From contig CAKJVC010000086.1 in the NCBI GenBank assembly GCA_918026815.1, positions 1-64,000 on the forward strand: a stretch of DNA of 64,000 nucleotides, given 5' to 3'. Position numbers and translations under genes: made by a program. Shown here one piece after another: positions 44,237 through 54,493 of this stretch; positions within the stretch are counted from its first letter, which is position 1, and each line of letters starts with the position of its first letter. The DNA is from Chalara sp. BL73 (lineage: Eukaryota > Ascomycota > Leotiomycetes > Helotiales). Under the pieces are notes generated by a model that did not search any database, was not told where the DNA came from, and saw only the letters and a list, made by a program, of their open reading frames with translations.

Positions 44237-44642
44237 TGTAACAAACAGAGGGCAGCAGTAAGGATTGCAATATAACAGGTAAGAACACGTGACTAGCGAT
44301 ATAGTTGCAACAGCGATTGTATTGGTGTCAGAAGTATGCTTGTAAGTCTAGTAGGAGAAAAATATAAATCAATAAACTCAAGCTTGCCCTTTCTCCGAGA
44401 GCTCTAGCTCTTCCTTATATCCCATAACAGTGCTCAACAGTGCTGTATCCTTGACCTACGGAACCCCCGAGCTCTAGAAGTCGGTATCCCCGAAAAGCCT
44501 TCCATCAGTCGGAGCCCACGATAGTCTGGACTACACGCCCCCATGGTGGCTGTAAGCCCTCGGCTGGCCATCGGCTGGCCTGTGTTACGCCGATGGGTCG
44601 CTTACAGCCTGTAACCGTGCCTAACCGACTTTGGCTGTTACA
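44237..44642 (+). mobile_element. LTR (solo) within the pogo element
   Basis: 406 bp starting TGTAACAAACAG and ending GGCTGTTACA. The segment GTATGCTTGTAAGTCTAGTA and the 3' part recur at 46940-47188. No matching 5-bp flanks (GGCAG, GTTTC), so the site was altered after insertion. Confidence 0.6.
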
Positions 44643-44669
44643 GTTTCCAAAGGGGGGTGCACAGACTTA

Positions 44670-45001
44670 TGGTCAATATGGTCGATTTAAGTTGCCCCTT
44701 AAGTCAGTTGTAATAGCTCGAACTATGGAATTATTCCTTTAACCGCCGGAGCGTTCAGGTCTCGCTTAAGTGAGCTAATCAGAACGTTTCTTTAATTATT
44801 ATTCCTTACCACTAACGAGCCAACAAGGGACATTATACTCTTATTCCGTTTACTAATCGGTTGAGACCAAAGCGTTCACGTTGAAGTCTTCAACTAGGCA
44901 GGAATCTATAAGTTAATACATTGCGTAGGCCGGCCATGTCTCTTCTTTTTTATATTTAATTGATTGCTGATAATGTTATTGATGGTGGTGGGGCAGACTG
45001 C
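44670..45001. other. Intergenic, no gene
   Basis: Nothing recognised before the minisatellite. Confidence 0.35.
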
Positions 45002-45145
45002 CTGCTTTGTCCGGATCCACACTTGATGACCTACTTGTCCGGATCCACACTTGATGACCTGCTTTGTTTAGATCCACACTCGATGACCTGCTTTGTTTAG
45101 ATCCACACTTGATGACCTGCTTTGTTTAGATCCCCACTTGATGCC
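45002..45145. repeat. 29-bp minisatellite, five copies
   Basis: Units of CTGCTTTGTTTAGATCCACA plus CTTGATGAC; the first two read TCCGGATCC in place of TTTAGATCC, and the second is 28 bp. Divergence between early and late units suggests stepwise expansion. Confidence 0.85.
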
Positions 45146-45872
45146 CTGCATTTACTGGTGCACACTAAATTTTCAAGGTGCCCGCATGTTAGCGTGAAGT
45201 GGGACCTGAAAGTCCGTGCTGACCACAAGCAAAAAGTGGAGACGAGTAACGATGTTAACCTAACCCATGCTCTAGACCATCGGCGCTATGGGATGGGAAG
45301 GAAGATGACATTTCTGAGGTGACAGCTGGATTGGATACCATTACCATCAATGGATTATGGCAAGACCAATTTCATAAGGCTGTTTCACGCGCCGGCGCAC
45401 ATTTCGTGCAATCTACAGGCTTGGAATTTAGACAATGACATTTATCTGTATGAGATGTCTTCTGCAGAGTCCCCAATCCTCGTTGAATCGTGCTGGCGCC
45501 TAAATTTTTGGATGAGGAACGGCCTCTAACTGGGAAGTCGCTTATGTTAGCCAACATGGCCAAACCTGGAGATGCATTCAAAGAGAGCTGATTACTTAGT
45601 AATGTGCTTTGGGCGACAATATTATGGACGAACATTCATAGTGTCAGTGGGATGTCAAGCACGAGGACCCTACATCTTCCCCTCACTAATTGTGCCCCTC
45701 TGAATTTCCACAGAGGTTCGTTGCACATACAGTATTTTGGAAAGATAATGTGATTTCTGTAGGCCTTTTTTAAATGTTTTATTGCACGTAGCCATTTTTC
45801 ATCACTTTTCACATCAAATTTTATATCGAATTCAATCTTCTCTCCCCAATTTCGCGTTACCTGATACACGAC
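45146..45872. other. Intergenic, no gene recognised
   Basis: Short frames on both strands with no recognisable domains. Confidence 0.35.
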
Positions 45873-46499
45873 TTGTTAAGATGGAAGTATACGGCAAAAG
45901 AGCAGTATAGTGCCGCATGGGCAGGCATTTTCAAAGATGAGGTTTGGCTTTCTGCTCTAACAGAAAAGGGCTACAATCCTGTTCTAATAGGGTGTGATTT
46001 GGATCGATATATTAACTCGACGGCCAATCACATCAGTAACAAACCCAAGGACAAGATCTTTATGGTGGAACTAAACATGATATGACTTGAGCTCCGGAGC
46101 ATTTTCTTCCTACCCCTTCAAGCTAATGAAGTGGTAGAAGGAATTTCGGAGTATTTCTTTCCAGAGACCGGACTTACTCTTCAAGTTCAGGACGCCATAC
46201 ATAAGTCTCATATCACTGATATGGCCGAGCCGAAGAAACTGTTATCTCGAGCACTAGGAGGCTCCTCCTATCTCTACTGGAATGATGATGAATTTAAGGT
46301 TCGCAAAATTGGTAGAGACAAAATAATTGGAGTTCGGAAGGGCCGAAGGAAGAAAATTTCTAGAGTATTAAGCCTGGAATGGGAACATCTTCCCGATAAA
46401 ATACCAAGGCAGCACTACTTTGCAAAGGCAGGAGCTATGTTGAATCTAGAGGAAATCTGGGGGGATAGTGGATTAATTGGGTGGACTGTAAAAGAGTAA
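45873..46499 (+). pseudogene. Unrecognised protein gene with one in-frame stop
   Basis: One frame runs from 45873 to TAA 46497, broken only by TGA at 46083-46085. The product has globular character (AAWAGIFKDEVWLSALTEKG, VLIGCDLDRYINS, then SEYFFPETGLTLQVQDAIHK, SSYLYWNDDEFKVRK). Continuity of composition across the stop suggests one ancestral gene. No family is recognised and no start is convincing. Confidence 0.4.
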
Positions 46500-46662
46500 T
46501 TTTACGGCCATGGGTGTAATTTTACACTCAAAGGCGAAGAGTGTCGCCAAATTTTTAGTTAATTATTTTAAGAGCCAACTCTTGCCGATTCTGTGGTCTT
46601 CAAACCTATGTCGCGCTTTAATTATAGTTTAAGTGATGAATATTTCTGCCTTACTTTGAAAG

Positions 46663-46922
46663 TTGTAATAACCGGTATGCCCAAGGTGCGGCACGAAGGT
46701 CATGGCGCAGGAGCAAGGGATGATGATCAGGGTATGAGGGGTTTCAGAGCCGATACGGAGGAGAGCCGGAGTCGCCTATATAAAGGCCTGCTCCTACTCT
46801 CTTCAGTTGTTCCTTATGTTTTTGTATCCTTCGTAGGTAGGCCTATAAGGCAATCACTATCAGCCTATTGTACGCACTCCCATATGCCTCTATTCTAGCC
46901 CGTGATTCCTTGCGTCGTTACA
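46663..46922 (+). mobile_element. LTR-like remnant
   Basis: Begins TGTAATAACCGG and ends GTCGTTACA, with a TATATAAAGG promoter-like motif near 46777. Flanks do not match, so the call is provisional. Confidence 0.4.
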
Positions 46923-47188
46923 GATGGATTGATATCAGGAGTATGCTTGTAAGTCTAACAGGAGAGAAAAGAACTCAAGCTTGCTCTTCTCCAAAGAGCT
47001 CTAGCTGTTCCTTATATCCTCTAGCGAGGTTTAGCAGTGCTGTATGCCGACTTCTGTAGGGAAGCCTGTAGCCGACCCAAACCGACCTGTGCTGCTGTAA
47101 ACCATTTCTAACCGATGGTTTAGTATAAACCTTCCTTAAACCGATTGTGGCCTGTAAACCATCCTTAACCGACTCTGGCTGTTACAGC
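46923..47188 (+). repeat. Fragment of the 44.2-kb LTR family
   Basis: GTATGCTTGTAAGTCTAACA, CTCAAGCTTGCTCTTCTCC and the final TCTGGCTGTTACAG are shared with 44237-44642. The inner part is expanded by repeated TAAACC(A/G)NNNTTAACCGA units. Confidence 0.55.
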
Positions 47189-47365
47189 TTTAATCTTAAA
47201 CTTTTCTTTCAAGTGGCAATACATCGAGACAACGTGGCTTTTTCTATGGGTAACTACTGCTAAAGAAGCAGTAAAGACGCTTTAAGAAAGCTATAAAGAC
47301 CCTTTCGAAGACTCGACAATATTACTAAAGTCTTCGAATTCATTGAATAACCTTTTTCTTTTTTT

Positions 47366-47678
47366 TTTTGATACTACGAACGAATTCGAGCTTTGGCAAC
47401 ACGCTATTAAAACATTACAACAAAATCTTGACGAATACGAGAGATACTGTCAAGTTGAGCGCAATTACGATTTCTAGAGACTTATCGATTATTGGCTACA
47501 AGGGACACAACAACGAACATATTCGAATCTATTACGAATGGCACACGATTTGCTATTAATCCTAGCGATGTCAGCAGTTTTTGAACGAGCTTTTTTAAGC
47601 GCGAAGATTACGATTACAGATCGCCGGAATAAGCTTGGAATGCAGATGATTGAGTATTTGGAGTGTTTGAAGTTATAG
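47366..47678 (+). pseudogene. hAT transposase dimerisation domain remnant
   Basis: Translated across frames: FELWQHAIKTLQQNLDEYER, then a stop, RLIDYWLQGTQQRTYSNLLR, MSAVFERAFLSAKITITDRR and MIEYLECLKL ending at TAG 47676. This is the hATC signature with several lesions; the family differs from the 35-kb hAT. Confidence 0.65.
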
Positions 47679-47699
47679 CTAAGGCCAAAAGAGTGGAAG

Positions 47700-47901
47700 T
47701 GTCAGGTGCCAGGATGTCACGTGCTGAGGGGCAATGAAGGGAGCTCGGTAAAGGCACTGAGACTTGGCATGTATGGGCACGTAGGGAGTCGCCAGGGGTT
47801 CGGAGGGTATAAGTAGAGGACTCGGGACGTAATAGAAAGGGTAGAGATTAGTCTTTGTTCAATATGAGTTGATTTGTGCCACACTACTCCAGCACCTTAC
47901 A
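47700..47901 (+). mobile_element. Solo LTR
   Basis: 202 bp from TGTCAGGTGCC to CAGCACCTTACA, flanked by GGAAG on both sides (47695-47699 and 47902-47906). TATAAG near 47811 suggests plus orientation. Related in its ends to the LTR at 33399. Confidence 0.78.
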
Positions 47902-48061
47902 GGAAGGAAGATCAAGGGATGATAATAAAGCTAGAAAATACGTTGCTTGCAGGGCCAGGCGTAGAAAAAGCACTAGGCGACGATATTAAGCGAGTTTAAG
48001 CTTCAAATATAGCACATATATACGCAGTTTCCGGCACTCCTGCAGTTTTACTTTTTTTTCA

Positions 48062-48160
48062 ACACTGCAGTGCGTTTACAACATCATAAAACGTACTGCA
48101 GTGCGTTTTATGGGGGTGAAACGCACTGCAGTGAGTTTGAAGATATACCCACTGTAGTGG
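48062..48160. repeat. Repeated ACTGCAGTG palindromes
   Basis: ACTGCAGTGCGTTT occurs three times in alternating orientation with a fourth degenerate copy (CCACTGTAGTGG). The upstream ATATATACGCAGTTTC is shared with 32745. Possibly a decayed foldback element. Confidence 0.45.
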
Positions 48161-48219
48161 TGGCGACTAGTGTCAAACTGGGTCAGTGTCACTGGCGTGC
48201 ACTATTGACCACACTGCTT

Positions 48220-48458
48220 CCACGTGACCTTGCTTCGCTTGCGGCACGACGCGTCGTATCACCTGCCTCCATTCTTTATGCTGTGCTCTCCTCGCTATTC
48301 CCCTCCTAAGCCTACTAAGTTTCGCCTCAAAATACAGTCTGTCTCTCTCCACTTTCAGTACAGTAGGATTCGAAATTCTGCAGAGGTCGCTTTCTCTTCG
48401 ATTACCAATGTACCTGTGGCAAAATTGCTTCCATACAGTAGGATCGCAAACTAAACAC
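48220..48458 (-). mobile_element. 5' fragment of a second Tad-like LINE
   Basis: Minus-strand sequence matches the 5' leader and ORF1 start region of the LINE at 48472-54142 (GAATGGAGGCAGGTG, GCAAGCGAAGCAAGGTCACG). It stops about 240 bp in. The complete LINE is inserted directly at its 5' side. Confidence 0.65.
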
Positions 48459-48790
48459 CCCCTAACATACACACACACACACACACACAATTTATTAACG
48501 CCCGGCGGCTAACCCGATAGGGCAACTATTACTAATATACATGTACATTTCTTAAAGTGAAATCTTGACTCCTTGGGCCCTTAAATCAGCTGTTTCTGGC
48601 TTCTGGCTTCTCTTTTCTGGCTTATCTCTATGGATCTCGTGGGTTAGTATTGTTAGCAGGCTAGCTTGAAGGCTATTCTCCAAGTGTTCAGCGTCCTATC
48701 CTCAGCAGCTGAAGCGGTGCCTCCTGTCTTCGGCACGAGGTGATTAGTGTTAGGCGGTTGAAAAATAGTTAATGAAGGGGAAGGGGGGGG

Positions 48791-51700
48791 TTAATTTTGT
48801 TGGCTGTTTTCTTGCCATGGGTCAGCATCAAGCCGGCCTGTGGCTATCGCGAATCGTATCGTCGCTCGGACAGCTTTCATGTCCGGGGTCCAGTTCTTGT
48901 CATCCGATGGTGATTTTCCTCCCAGGTAGAATGAAATGTTGCTCCTGTGAATTTCTGTACACTGAAGCATCTCTGTTCGGTGCGTGGTCCATCTTCGGCA
49001 CCGAAAAAGGAAGTGTTCAACTGTTTCTCTTGCTTCCCCGCAGGCGCACTGATCTGATAGTGCAGCTTTGATGAGGAATAAGTACGAATTCAATCTCGCA
49101 ATTCCTGTCCTTAGCTGCGCAAGCACACTCGCTTCTCGCTGTGTTAACTGGTCGTACAACTTTCGAGTATGTTTGCCCGGTAATGCTTTGTCCACTTTCT
49201 TAGATAGTTTTCCAACCTTCTCCGGTAAGCTTCTAGTAGTACCCCGTTCGGCGCGCGCTACGGTGAGCGTTGTTGATCGTACTCTGGGGAGTGGTGTCTG
49301 TGGTTCTGTGCCCTGTCGCGTAGCTTTTTTGGCTTTCTCTTTGGCACAAGTCCAGAGTTCCTCGTCTTCATCCGTTGGTAACCATACCATAGTGATATTG
49401 TTGCATTTTTTCTTAAGTTGGTTGATTGATTCGTAAATGCTGCAAATCTGTTCTTGGCCAGACTGTTGGCGTGGGTTTCTAAGCGTGAGGACGGCTGCTT
49501 TATTTCTCGTCCACAGCGTAATGCTGTGGTATTTACGCCGCGGTAATTGCTGGAGGGCGTGGGCCATTGCTGCCAGTTCTGCCACGTATGGGTTCTGCTC
49601 TGTTCTTGGGCCTAGGGTGGAGAAATGCGTTTCGACTGTGGGATCATCTCCAACTCGCTTGCGTGTCTTGATCGCTGCACCGAGTCCAACCACGCCATTT
49701 CGTGCTGAGCTGCTTACGGCAATATATGCTGCTCGGTTTGAATCCGGTTGCCTCGTTATTTCTTTGTTGGTGATAGTCTGCACTCTTTTCTCCCACGGCG
49801 GCAAAGTGAACGGATGGATAGTTTCCATCTCCTCCATTGGAATATCTTTGAGTTTTTCCGCCACCTGGTAAATAGGCGAGCGGTGTTGTTTCCTGAATTT
49901 CCGCATCCGGGATGTATTTCTGCGGAGTGGATTGGTGACAGGCAGGGCGTGGATGTCTGTCCAGAGCTTGATAGCTCTTCTCCAGAGTCTATCCTCCACG
50001 GTGGGGATGGTTGACTCCGCCTCCGCCACGCTTGTGGCCACCGTCATGAATGTTCCTACTATCGCTTGTGCTCCTATCTTCTGGACTCTGTTGATCGGTA
50101 TGGCCGGCTTGTATCTGCACTCATGCATCCACACATTGGAAGCATAATCCACCACTGGAGTGACCGTCGCCGTAAAGAGTTGTCGTGCCATGGCCGGTGA
50201 CAGCCCTTTGAGTCGTCTCAGCTCTATTACCGCCTCTAGTCCTTTGGAAGCAGCTCTCGCCATATGTTCTTTATATTTAAGTTTAGCGTCCATGATCACG
50301 CCCAGGATTTTAACGCGCTCCTTCGGCTGGACCGCTTGTCCTTTAATAATGAACGGCTGAGTGTCTGTCTTGTATGACTTGCGAGTAAAATGGATGATGG
50401 CTGTCTTGTCCGCTTCGAACGTCGCACCGCTTCTCTTCTCCCATTCCGTCGCACCGCTTCTCTGTTCCCATTCTATGGCGCTACCAATGATTGCTTCTAT
50501 GCCTTCCCGGTTGCTCTGTGCTGTAGGCCCAGTGACCCAGGCTGTGAAGTCGTCTACAAAAGCTATGGCACCCCCATGCGCATCGATCCGCCGCTGAACT
50601 AGGTCTGCATTGAAGAAAAGGAATAGGATTGGAGATAGGGGCGAGCCTTGTGGTAAGCCAGCCTGTGGCAGTTTTTGTGTCTCGGATGTCTGGCCGTTTA
50701 CTTGAATTGACGCTGTACGTTCTGAACAAAAGGCCTCTACCCATTGGCACAACTCTTCCGGCATGCCTCGTGCTTTCATTCTTTGTAATAGTCGCTCCTT
50801 ATACACTCCATTGTATGCTCCTTTGACGTCAAAACTAATCAGACTTACAATCTTGCGACCTCTCCAAGCAGTATAAATCTCTTCTTGTAGGAGGAGGAGT
50901 GCCTGCTCTGCCGATCGCTGCTTGCGTGCGCCGAAGTGGTTAGTCGGGAGAAGGCCATATGTCTCGACTGCATGTGAGATTCTTTCAGCGACTACCGATT
51001 CAAGAATCTTGCCTAAGGTTGCAAGCAGGGAGATCGGTCTCCACGACTTTGCAGTCGTGTAATCTTCTTTGCCGGGCTTCTTTAAAGGGATTATTTTTGC
51101 ATGCCGCCATTGGTGTGGTATCATTCCCTCTTCTAGTGATGCTTGGAACAGAGCCAGCACGTGATGTTTGATCACTGGCCACGTCTCTTTCCATACGATT
51201 GTTGGCAGGCCGTCTTCTCCCGGTGCCTTCCACGATTTAGCCGCAAAGAGCTGTCGTTCCACTTCTTCCATAGTGAGTTTTGGCATTTTTACCGGGGCTC
51301 TTTGTGGTCTTAAGCCCTCATCGTCGATGTCGTCTGGTAGTGGGGGAAAGAACTTAGTTAGCAGCTCCTCTGCTTGCTCTGTATGGTCAACAGTGGCCGT
51401 CCCATTGGCTCTGATGAGCTGTGGGACTTTTCCAAATGCCGAGTCATCGCCTGACTTCAGGTACTTGGCTGCCTTCCAAATGTTGTCGTTGTCCGCAAGG
51501 AACTCGTTCCAGTGCTTCTTCTTCTGCTGGCGAATAGCATCGTGGTACTGTTTTGCCGCGGCTTTTGCCTTCTCTTCTAGGTCAGATCTACTCCGTCCGC
51601 CGCGTCGTTCGGCTCGTGCGCGGTTCCTCCAATGGGTATATATGCGGCGGAGCTGTGTAAGATCCGAGGTCCACCATCTTTTTGTGTATGGTGATGGTTT

Positions 51701-52597
51701 GGCTTTCGGTGTCAGGGCATGGACTGCCTCCGTAACCGCTGCCATCAATCTATCAGTCTTCTGTTGCACTGTACCTTCTGACGGGAGACCTAATGAGTTT
51801 GCTATTCTGGCGTTTATCTCCTTCCATGGGGCGTTCTTAAGAAGGAGCCTTTCCTGGGGTCTTGGTGTAGGGACAGAGATGTCAAAAACTGTCTCGATTG
51901 TACGGTGGTCTGACCCATGCTCTGTTCCATACAATGTGCATTTAACCATGGCGTCTTTCAATTCTTCAGAGGCGAGGACCAGGTCGATGGCTGTCTCGTG
52001 GTCTCCTCCCTGCCACGTTTTGGTCCCTCGGCGAAGGAGGCTGCTTAGGGTAAACTCGTTCATCAGGTCCACGATCAAGTCCCCTTCTCCTTGTCTCTCC
52101 ATCGAGATGTCATCTCCTCCCCATAATTGGTCGTGCCGATTGAAATCTCCTACTATCACGAGTTCAACCACTGTGTTCGCTTTCATTCTCGCCTCCCGAA
52201 TGGTCTTTCGCAGGCTGTGACACGTGTCTTGTAGTGCCTGGGCATCAATTCCCGGTACATAGACCGACGCTACTAGGATTGATCGCTCCGGTAATCGAAT
52301 AATAGCTGCTGTCATGTCTGGGGATGGTATTGCCACCTGTTCCGCTTCGACATCCTTGTTTAACCAGAGCATACTTCTAATAGGCCATCTGCCTTCTCTC
52401 CAAATCGACGGGACCATCTTCGTCCATTTATGATGGCTCATCGGCGTTGTGAGAAGTAGTTCTTTGTTCCTTCTTGCCCAGGGCTCCTGGATAGCCAGTA
52501 CCGTCGCGTCTTGAATTTGTTCATCGTTCATTAGGCTGTCGAGCACCACATCTTGTTTCCTGACATTGAGTTGGATCAACCGGAACGTTCTACTCAT
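48791..52597 (-). CDS. LINE ORF2: endonuclease, reverse transcriptase, RNase-H-like
   Basis: 1268 codons from ATG 52597, which overlaps the ORF1 stop by 8 nt; the frame also extends upstream to 52663 without an ATG. Order: apurinic-type endonuclease (LQLNVRKQ-like start, [31 protein letters not shown]), reverse transcriptase ([51 protein letters not shown]), a degenerate RNase-H-like region ([22 protein letters not shown]) and a C-terminal Cys/His motif ([17 protein letters not shown]). Between RT motifs an EW(E/Q)(K/R)RSGAT unit is doubled by a 27-bp tandem duplication. The frame is intact, so it could act in cis or trans. Confidence 0.92.
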   Translation of the reverse strand: MSRTFRLIQLNVRKQDVVLDSLMNDEQIQDATVLAIQEPWARRNKELLLTTPMSHHKWTKMVPSIWREGRWPIRSMLWLNKDVEAEQVAIPSPDMTAAIIRLPERSILVASVYVPGIDAQALQDTCHSLRKTIREARMKANTVVELVIVGDFNRHDQLWGGDDISMERQGEGDLIVDLMNEFTLSSLLRRGTKTWQGGDHETAIDLVLASEELKDAMVKCTLYGTEHGSDHRTIETVFDISVPTPRPQERLLLKNAPWKEINARIANSLGLPSEGTVQQKTDRLMAAVTEAVHALTPKAKPSPYTKRWWTSDLTQLRRIYTHWRNRARAERRGGRSRSDLEEKAKAAAKQYHDAIRQQKKKHWNEFLADNDNIWKAAKYLKSGDDSAFGKVPQLIRANGTATVDHTEQAEELLTKFFPPLPDDIDDEGLRPQRAPVKMPKLTMEEVERQLFAAKSWKAPGEDGLPTIVWKETWPVIKHHVLALFQASLEEGMIPHQWRHAKIIPLKKPGKEDYTTAKSWRPISLLATLGKILESVVAERISHAVETYGLLPTNHFGARKQRSAEQALLLLQEEIYTAWRGRKIVSLISFDVKGAYNGVYKERLLQRMKARGMPEELCQWVEAFCSERTASIQVNGQTSETQKLPQAGLPQGSPLSPILFLFFNADLVQRRIDAHGGAIAFVDDFTAWVTGPTAQSNREGIEAIIGSAIEWEQRSGATEWEKRSGATFEADKTAIIHFTRKSYKTDTQPFIIKGQAVQPKERVKILGVIMDAKLKYKEHMARAASKGLEAVIELRRLKGLSPAMARQLFTATVTPVVDYASNVWMHECRYKPAIPINRVQKIGAQAIVGTFMTVATSVAEAESTIPTVEDRLWRRAIKLWTDIHALPVTNPLRRNTSRMRKFRKQHRSPIYQVAEKLKDIPMEEMETIHPFTLPPWEKRVQTITNKEITRQPDSNRAAYIAVSSSARNGVVGLGAAIKTRKRVGDDPTVETHFSTLGPRTEQNPYVAELAAMAHALQQLPRRKYHSITLWTRNKAAVLTLRNPRQQSGQEQICSIYESINQLKKKCNNITMVWLPTDEDEELWTCAKEKAKKATRQGTEPQTPLPRVRSTTLTVARAERGTTRSLPEKVGKLSKKVDKALPGKHTRKLYDQLTQREASVLAQLRTGIARLNSYLFLIKAALSDQCACGEARETVEHFLFRCRRWTTHRTEMLQCTEIHRSNISFYLGGKSPSDDKNWTPDMKAVRATIRFAIATGRLDADPWQENSQQN
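50421..50474 (-). repeat. 27-bp tandem duplication in the RT coding region
   Basis: Two 27-bp units (GTCGCACCGCTTCTCT...) differing at two bases add nine codons without breaking the frame. The LINE fragment at 59240 has a single copy (GRERRSGATFE). Confidence 0.85.
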
Positions 52598-54036
52598 GCT
52601 GAGCCGGGTAGAGTTTCCGACAGTTTCTGCTAAACGATTCGTGGGGGCCTCCGCACGGGACACATTTCAAGATGGCTTCCATGCATTCAGTTTGGTGATG
52701 GCCTTCTTTGGCGCATCTCCCACAAATTCGCGTTTTAGCGCACTGGTAGGCTTTGTGGTTGGTGATTTCCTGGCAGTTGTAGCATTGGTTTGGGCGGTCC
52801 CGGCGCTCAAAAGCTCTGGTGTATCCCGATTCTCCGCCGGCACAGAAAAACCCTTCTTGGAGGAACCGTTTTGCCTCTGATCCTTTAGTGAGATATATGA
52901 CCATGGACCCATATGCCTTTGGTGTCGTTTTCCTCACTGAGGGCTTCAGTGACTCCAGTCCGGACGTTGCCCATCTCATCTAACACCACCGTACGCTTGA
53001 CGCTGTCCACTTTAACAGGATACAGGTCATCTCGGAGGATCCGTGCTCCTTGTACTAGATTTGCTTCTACTGTTCGCTTTACCGTTTTGTGTTCGGCTTC
53101 ATCCCTACAGGCAATTCTGACCCGGTGAGGGTTCTTTGGATCCATCGTCACTGCTCGGCATCGCCATGTGGCGTTGTCTTGCTCACTACGCATTTTATTT
53201 TCCACCATCGTCCGAATCGCCCCTGCAGAGACTTGGCCGCTTGCTTCGACTTCGACTCTGGAAGTATCAATGGTGCAGTATAACGTTGTGGTAAAATTGG
53301 ACGGTGTAGTGTTCACGGACGAGAACGTCTGTATATTGCTCGGCTGGCTGGTTGGTGGGGTGCGTGCGACTTCTGCATAGGACGGATTAGGGCTGCTATT
53401 TCCTGATAGGAGGGCCGCCATGCCGTCCGCCATTTGTTGTTTGGTCTCATGCAATTCTTCCTTGACTGTTAAGAATTCTCCTTTAACCGTCTCCAGTTCC
53501 TTTTCCATGTGAGCCAGCTTTGCTTCCATCTTCTTATTATGTGCATCCTGCTTCATCCATTCTTTTAGAAGAGCTTTGAGTATGCGGGTCTGTTCGTGCA
53601 ATTGTTCTTGAATGTTTTCCGGTACCGCCTGCTTCCCCATTCCAACCCTTCCATCCCCTCTCCCCGTTCCAGATACATCCTGAGCTTCTTCATTCTGCTT
53701 GGCCTTCGCACTGGGCTTTCGCGTGCGTCGTGGTGGGCAAACGCTGAAATCTTCTCCCTCGGCCGCCACCACAATTGTGGCTGTCGTCTCCTTTGGTGTC
53801 CCGATAACGATGGATCGTTTGGGCTTCGGCGCGCCTGGGGCTGCTTGGAAAGGTACGTCCCCATCCGTAAGGTCATTCTCACCATCCTCGTCGCTATTGT
53901 CAGTCTGTTCAGCTTGCTTAGCCAGCACTGTAAAAGGGTTACTGGCGGTTGGATTTTCGATTGTCGTTGTTCTTCCACGTGACCTCGCTTCGCTTGCGGC
54001 GCGACGCGTCTGACGCGTCTCACCACCTGCCTCCAT
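52590..54036 (-). pseudogene. LINE ORF1 (gag-like) with one frameshift
   Basis: 54036 to about 52915 is open and encodes a basic N-terminus, an acidic stretch, a coiled coil (KLAHMEKELETVKGEFLTVK), the PSYAEVARTPP motif and the downstream domain. At EEND, about 13 residues present in the 9-kb copy (HIAKIGWLSRKDAG region) are deleted with loss of frame. The rest (TPKAYGSMVIYLTKG and three zinc knuckles, e.g. CYNCQEITNHKAYQC, CGRCAKEGHHQTEC) reads in the next frame to TAG 52590. The first knuckle has an extra residue. Confidence 0.8.
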
Positions 54037-54155
54037 TCTATATGCTCTTCTTCGAATCCCCGTAATTCAGTGAGAGGCGAAACTTCGAATTTTTCCCCTG
54101 TACCGTCAAAAAGCAAATACAGTAAAATTCCAGTCTGTAGCTCCCCTAACATACA

Positions 54156-54493
54156 GTAGTGTCCGAAATCGGCTTCATGCTCTCTGACGCCGACGTTTTG
54201 CCGCTGTAAGTGCAATGCCCTCAGAGCAGGGGAAGAAAATTAATGCAGGTCATCATGTTTGGCTAGCCATGTAGTACTAGTTCGTCTCAGAACTGTGGCA
54301 CAAATATTAAAATCATTGAGTGGGGACTGAAGCCGATGTCGAATACTGCTGTATGGTTTTATACATATAGGCTGTTTATCTCCATCTCCTTTAATCCCAA
54401 TCGCTTAGCATTTGTCACGTCTTAGCTTTTACTTGATTTCCCTAGACATGTCTTTCCAAACAGACCCCTTCAGCAGTTAGCACATTGTACACG
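54156..54493. other. Intergenic / promoter of the 54.5-kb gene
   Basis: No gene seen; flank of the LINE insertion. Confidence 0.4.

Larger units (their letters stand above)
43182..44667 (+). mobile_element. Second pogo-family transposon, broken, with LTR inside
   Basis: Imperfect inverted ends (AGTCCGTGCACCCCCTTTGG left, CCAAAGGGGGGTGCACAGACT right) with TA on both sides (43180-43181 and 44668-44669). It holds a damaged transposase and, before the right end, an LTR. Confidence 0.8.
48472..54142 (-). mobile_element. Nearly complete Tad-like LINE
   Basis: On the minus strand, 5671 bp with a 13-bp target duplication CCCCTAACATACA (48459-48471 and 54143-54155, plus strand). It has a 5' leader, ORF1 (frameshifted), ORF2 (open), a 300-bp 3' UTR and a (GT)n 3' tail. 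It looks full-length. Confidence 0.88.

Noticed and set aside
51168..52220. 350-codon plus-strand frame
   Set aside because: Antisense shadow of LINE ORF2, whose motifs are unmistakable.
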